A DNA stretch of 64,000 nt from CALCHA01 sp035548175 (GTDB lineage Bacteria > Planctomycetota > Phycisphaerae > WQYP01). The translations under genes were made by a program, and so were the position numbers. The DNA is taken from NCBI GenBank assembly GCA_035548175.1, contig DASZTO010000002.1, positions 34,813 to 98,812 of the forward strand. Reading direction: 5' to 3'. Shown here one piece after another: positions 60,859 through 64,000 of this stretch; the stretch's first letter is position 1, and the number at the start of each line of letters is the position of its first letter. The notes below the pieces were generated by a model. The model saw only the letters and a list, made by a program, of their open reading frames with translations. It ran no database searches and was not told the DNA's origin.

Positions 60859-61674
60859 ATGCCCACGCTCGAATACGCCCGCCCCAGCCGAGCGCGTCGG
60901 CCATTTGGCCGCAGGTTTTCGCTCCTGGCCCTGCCGCTCTTGTGGCTGTGCGCCTTGGTGGGGACGTTGTTCGTTGTTCCGCTCGCGGCGGCATTGGTGG
61001 CGATCGCGCTGCTCGTGTACCATCGCCGCCTGCCGGCATTGCTGCTCACGCTGGTCTTCTCGCCGTTCTGCGTTTTCTTTATCAATGGCGTCGGCGACTA
61101 CGCCATCGGCACTGCCCACCTCCGGGAGCACGGGCCTCCCCATCGCCTTGGGCCCGTCGATCCAACCACGCGCCTGCAACCCCTTTACACCGGCGACGTG
61201 AGCCTTGGCAATGAATGGATCACCTATTCTCCTTACAACCTGGGCGCCGGTTTCATGTCGCGGCTCCTTGGCCCCATGCCTGGCAGCTATACCGGCCCCT
61301 ATCCCGATCGGGCTGCGGCCTTCGCCGCGATCCGCAGTGGATCGCGCGTGGATCTGCACGATGTGGCTGATGATCGTGTGCATTTGCACATGCTCATGAT
61401 CCAACTGCCTCCCGGTATGGGAAGCGCGCTGCTGTACGGATTTCACGAGGGGCCGGCCACGGACATCGAAAATCCCAAGCTGCTGGCATCGTATGGACCG
61501 GCGCGGGGCGTGGTTTATCGTTCCACGCTGCTGATTCTGGCGGTGCCTACGCGCTTGCGGAAACTCGCCGGTGATCCTGATACGCTGCTCCTTCTCGATC
61601 TCGATCACGACCGGTTGATCAACGTTTATGATGCCCTCGGAAGTCACTATTCGCCGGTTGTTCCCTGGTACTGA
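60859..61674 (+). CDS. Hypothetical membrane protein
   Basis: This 271-residue protein is not recognised. After a basic N-terminus it has two or three membrane helices (about residues 22-43, 45-58 and 60-78). A soluble part of about 190 residues follows with DVSLGNEWITYSPYNLGAG, DLHDVADDRVHLHMLMIQ and TRLRKLAGDP. The ATG at 60859 lies 4 bases after TACAAC and lacks a ribosome-binding site, so the start is uncertain and a leaderless mRNA is possible. The stop is followed by a small hairpin and then the tRNA gene. Confidence 0.6.
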   Translation: MPTLEYARPSRARRPFGRRFSLLALPLLWLCALVGTLFVVPLAAALVAIALLVYHRRLPALLLTLVFSPFCVFFINGVGDYAIGTAHLREHGPPHRLGPVDPTTRLQPLYTGDVSLGNEWITYSPYNLGAGFMSRLLGPMPGSYTGPYPDRAAAFAAIRSGSRVDLHDVADDRVHLHMLMIQLPPGMGSALLYGFHEGPATDIENPKLLASYGPARGVVYRSTLLILAVPTRLRKLAGDPDTLLLLDLDHDRLINVYDALGSHYSPVVPWY

Positions 61675-61677
61675 CTG

Positions 61678-61703
61678 CTCGCCGCTCACTGAGAGGCGAG
61701 TTT
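61678..61703 (+). terminator. Weak hairpin terminator after the hypothetical membrane gene
   Basis: CTCGCC (61678-61683) pairs with GGCGAG (61695-61700) and is followed by TTT. The stem is short and the T-run weak. Confidence 0.45.
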
Positions 61704-61729
61704 GACGCGAATCCGGCGGCGGGGCGCGG

Positions 61730-61735
61730 TAGAAT
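61730..61735 (+). promoter_or_regulatory. -10 box TAGAAT for tRNA-Arg
   Basis: GCGGTAGAAT lies 13 bases before the mature 5' end of the tRNA. Confidence 0.45.
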
Positions 61736-61748
61736 GGGTTCTTCGTGA

Positions 61749-61822
61749 GCGCCCGTAGCTCAATTGGATAGAGTTGCGGACTTCGAATCCGCCGGTTGCA
61801 GGTTCGACTCCTGCCGGGCGCG
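61749..61822 (+). tRNA. tRNA-Arg, anticodon TCG
   Basis: The 74-base sequence folds into a standard cloverleaf. The acceptor GCGCCCG pairs with CGGGCGC, the D arm GCTC/GAGT includes one G-T pair, the anticodon stem GCGGA/TCCGC holds the loop CTTCGAA, and the T arm GCAGG/CCTGC holds TTCGACT. Anticodon positions 34-36 read TCG, decoding CGA and, with wobble, other CGN arginine codons. The discriminator base is G and CCA is not encoded. Confidence 0.95.
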
Positions 61823-61869
61823 CGTGGCGGCATTGCTTCTCCCTTCTTCAGACAGACCCGCTGGGGGGG

Positions 61870-63963
61870 TTATTCCTTGAGTTCGAGGCGGAGGTAGTCG
61901 TAGACGACGCCGGTGGTGAGGTCGCCGGGGGGGACGGTGAGGGTGATGGAATTTTGGCCGGGGTGGAGGAGTGAGGCGGGGAAGGGTTGTTTGTATTCAT
62001 GCCAGACGCCGCGGTCGGTGTTGTAGCGGAGGGCGTTGGTGGCGACGGGGTGGATGTCGCCGACGGGCTTGCCGTTGACGCCGATGGCGAGGCCGCCGTT
62101 GCCATCAGCGCCGCCGAGGGCGATGCGCAGGGTGGCGGTGCCGGTGGAGGCGGCGGGCATGTTGAAGTTGATGGTCCAGGTGGTGGCGTCGCCGCGGCCG
62201 ATTTCGCGCCAGGGATCGCCGCCGTCCTTGGGGAAGGTCTTGATCCATCCGAAGCGCTGGTTGAAGGGGTCTTTGGCGGCGGGATTCACCCAGATGGGGA
62301 TTTGGCTTTTCGGGGCGCGGGGGGTTTGCTCGAGGAACCAGTCTTTGGCGGGCTCGGACTGGCCGATGGTGTAGACGAGGTCGCCGTTGGGGAAGAGGCC
62401 TGTGTAGCGGAGGTACCAGCCCCAGAGCCAGTAGTTATCGCCGTCGCCTTTGAAAAACTCGGAGGCATTGCGGTTGGGGTAACCGATTTCCCAGAGTTGT
62501 TTGCCATCGCGTTCGGGGGACCAGGTGAGTTTGCCGAGGTCGAGGGGTTTGCCGGCATCGGAGGCGGGGATGTCGATGTCGGTTTTGGCGAATTCGCCGA
62601 GGACGCCGTCGGCGAAGGCGTGGAGGGTGTAGTGGCCGGGGCGAACGTTGGGGATTTCGAAGCGGCCATCGTCGTGGCCCTGGTTCCAGAACTGGTAGTA
62701 GACGCCGTCGTGGGGCCAGGTGACGGTGGTGCCGTTGCCGGCGCGGCGTGCGAACTGGGTGTCGGGGCCCTGGTAGTCTGGGTGTGCGAGGCCGACGGTG
62801 AGGTTGGGGAGGCTGGTGTTTTTGGCCTGGGGATCGTTGAGGACGAGCTGTCCGGTGACGGTGACGCGGCCGTCTTTGTGGGGGTAGTCGACGCCGTTGA
62901 CCCAGTTGTAAGGCCAGGCGGCGCGTTCGGTTTTGGCGCGGGCGAGGGCGTCCTCGAAGAGGGCGGTGCCGTTTTGTTTCCAGGTTTCGGGCACGGTGGG
63001 GTTGCCGGCGGTGGCGTTGAGGGTGGCCATTTCCTGGGGTGTGGCGTCGGTGGGATTCTGGAGGGCGTTGCAGTAGACGAAGATGGGACCGACGACGCGA
63101 TTCCAGACGAGGCCTGCGGGGACGTTGCAGTTAGCGCCGCCGGCGTAGTGACCGGAGCACCAGTAGTCGAGGATGATGGGGCAGGGGTTGTCGTTGGCGT
63201 CGAAGTGGGCGACGAGGTCCATTTTGGAAGCGCCGCCGGCGAGGTATTCGGTGGAGGGGTTGATCATGTAGACGCCGATGTGATTTTTGGTGGAGGACCA
63301 TCCCCAGGCGGGGATGGTGTATTGGATGGCGTTGTAAGAGTATTTATGTTCGACGGAGTTTTTGTAATAGCCGGTGGGGAGGATGCGCTGTTCCTTGGCG
63401 TGGATGACGGTGCCGGCGCCCCAGTCGGCGGGTGTGCATTCGAGCAAGTTGCGGTCTTTGTCGACGGAGATCCAGTTGAAGTCGCGGTTGAGGCGGGTGA
63501 TGTAGCGGTCTTCGCCGACGGAGACGGGGCCGTCGTCGGGGCCGTGGGAGTAGATGGCGTAGACGTAGATGCCGGGCTGATTTTTTTCGAGTGCGTAGCG
63601 GATTTCGGTGGCGAAGGCGCGGGGCCCGGCGGGGCCTTTGACGGAGACTTCAGCGCGCTGGCCGTTGTTGGTTTTGGGGTCGATGGTGACGGAGGTTTCG
63701 GGGTTGCGTGGGGAGGATTCCCAGGTGCCGCCGGAATCGCCCATGGTGTTGATGCCGTGGAAGATGAGGGAGGGCATGGAGCCATTGCGTTTGAGGATGG
63801 TGGCTTGGACGATGCCGTTGTCGAGGGTCCAGGACTGGCCGTTGTCGGTGAGGGTGACGGGGGCGGTGGATTGTTCGTGGGCGATGGGGGGGAGATCGGC
63901 GGCTTTCGCGCTGGCGGCGGCGGTAAGGAGGAGGGCGGTGAGGGTGAGGGGGAGTTTGGACAT
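61870..63963 (-). CDS. Rhamnogalacturonan lyase-like polysaccharide lyase (PL4 type)
   Basis: This 697-residue secreted enzyme has a signal peptide (LTALLLTAAASAKA) and a three-part layout like PL4 rhamnogalacturonan lyases. The N-terminal catalytic region (about 30-370) has LDNGIVQATILKRNGSMPSL, YAIYSHGPDD and IGVYMINPSTEYLAGG. A fibronectin-like domain follows (about 375-470; DGRFEIPNVRPGHYTLHAF). The C-terminal carbohydrate-binding-like domain (about 480-697) has LWEIGYPNRNASEFF and ends VVYDYLRLELKE. It should cleave the RG-I backbone of pectin outside the cell. AAGGAG lies 6 bases before the ATG at 63963. In this gene the plus strand is G-rich, opposite to most of the window. Confidence 0.88.
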   Translation of the reverse strand: MSKLPLTLTALLLTAAASAKAADLPPIAHEQSTAPVTLTDNGQSWTLDNGIVQATILKRNGSMPSLIFHGINTMGDSGGTWESSPRNPETSVTIDPKTNNGQRAEVSVKGPAGPRAFATEIRYALEKNQPGIYVYAIYSHGPDDGPVSVGEDRYITRLNRDFNWISVDKDRNLLECTPADWGAGTVIHAKEQRILPTGYYKNSVEHKYSYNAIQYTIPAWGWSSTKNHIGVYMINPSTEYLAGGASKMDLVAHFDANDNPCPIILDYWCSGHYAGGANCNVPAGLVWNRVVGPIFVYCNALQNPTDATPQEMATLNATAGNPTVPETWKQNGTALFEDALARAKTERAAWPYNWVNGVDYPHKDGRVTVTGQLVLNDPQAKNTSLPNLTVGLAHPDYQGPDTQFARRAGNGTTVTWPHDGVYYQFWNQGHDDGRFEIPNVRPGHYTLHAFADGVLGEFAKTDIDIPASDAGKPLDLGKLTWSPERDGKQLWEIGYPNRNASEFFKGDGDNYWLWGWYLRYTGLFPNGDLVYTIGQSEPAKDWFLEQTPRAPKSQIPIWVNPAAKDPFNQRFGWIKTFPKDGGDPWREIGRGDATTWTINFNMPAASTGTATLRIALGGADGNGGLAIGVNGKPVGDIHPVATNALRYNTDRGVWHEYKQPFPASLLHPGQNSITLTVPPGDLTTGVVYDYLRLELKE

Positions 63964-64000
63964 GTGGGGCTCCTTGGGTTTGGAGAGGGAGGAACGGGTG
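63964..64000. other. Right-edge leader of the rhamnogalacturonan lyase gene
   Basis: This holds the AAGGAG ribosome-binding site (minus strand) and a purine-rich stretch; nothing else is seen before the window ends. Confidence 0.5.

Overview
The window looks like chromosome from a planctomycete, most likely class Phycisphaerae. This is inferred from gene content: three extracellular proteins with the N-terminal LEPR-XLL motif, a planctomycete-type DUF1592/DUF1588 cytochrome protein next to a Tat-exported DUF1552 protein, a dockerin-ended surface protein, a remnant of a membrane protein ending in a CGYDLR...CPECG ribbon, high GC, and long spurious antisense frames. No phage, transposon, CRISPR array or rRNA operon was seen. 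There is one tRNA, tRNA-Arg(TCG).

Layout. 1-6.6 kb: the end of a secreted PKD-like protein, a PEGA lipoprotein, the conserved pgpH-ybeY-corC block, then a PqqD-like protein overlapping a miniature FtsX-type permease. 6.7-18 kb: an HDOD-GGDEF protein with an I-site, a bacterial PH protein, hpt, a hexose-phosphate mutarotase, a membrane WD40 protein, a ThuA protein, a nucleotide-sugar dehydrogenase, comF with a WS/DGAT-like acyltransferase, and an ICMT-like methyltransferase. 18-27 kb: a ferritin-like protein, a pectate lyase, a RelE/ParE toxin-antitoxin pair, a lipoprotein esterase and the DUF1552/DUF1592 pair. 27-42.5 kb: a surface-protein district with three giant LEPR-XLL proteins (dockerin protein, CAP-domain protein, subtilisin with a beta-helix), a frameshifted gene, a duplicated DUF3467 protein, hflX and a 780-base low-complexity gap. 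42.5-54.4 kb: housekeeping genes (rnpA, the coupled hsp20-lon-lipB operon, a CAAX-type protease, an oxidoreductase, a sugar isomerase, an HD hydrolase, an HtrA protease, dxs). 54.6-64 kb: two tandem paralogous secreted proteins of unknown family, a YiaK-type reductase, tRNA-Arg and a rhamnogalacturonan lyase.

The genes suggest a free-living heterotroph that degrades plant polysaccharides: pectate lyase, rhamnogalacturonan lyase, an acetyl-xylan-esterase-like lipoprotein, a 2,3-diketo-gulonate reductase-like enzyme, ThuA and a sugar isomerase. They are scattered rather than gathered in one locus. Signalling is represented by a c-di-GMP cyclase and a 7TM-HD phosphodiesterase of the c-di-AMP type.

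The most unusual observations are: (1) a short ACGAA-rich repeat that sits directly after stop codons of minus-strand genes and in one case has become the C-terminus of Lon; (2) a roughly 100-residue repeat shared by the CAP and subtilisin proteins, with a 395-residue beta-helix inserted inside one repeat; (3) the tandem pair with four copies of an unassigned 250-residue module; (4) several genes whose -10 box lies only 4-8 bases before the start codon, suggesting leaderless mRNAs; (5) two strong G-quadruplex tracts.
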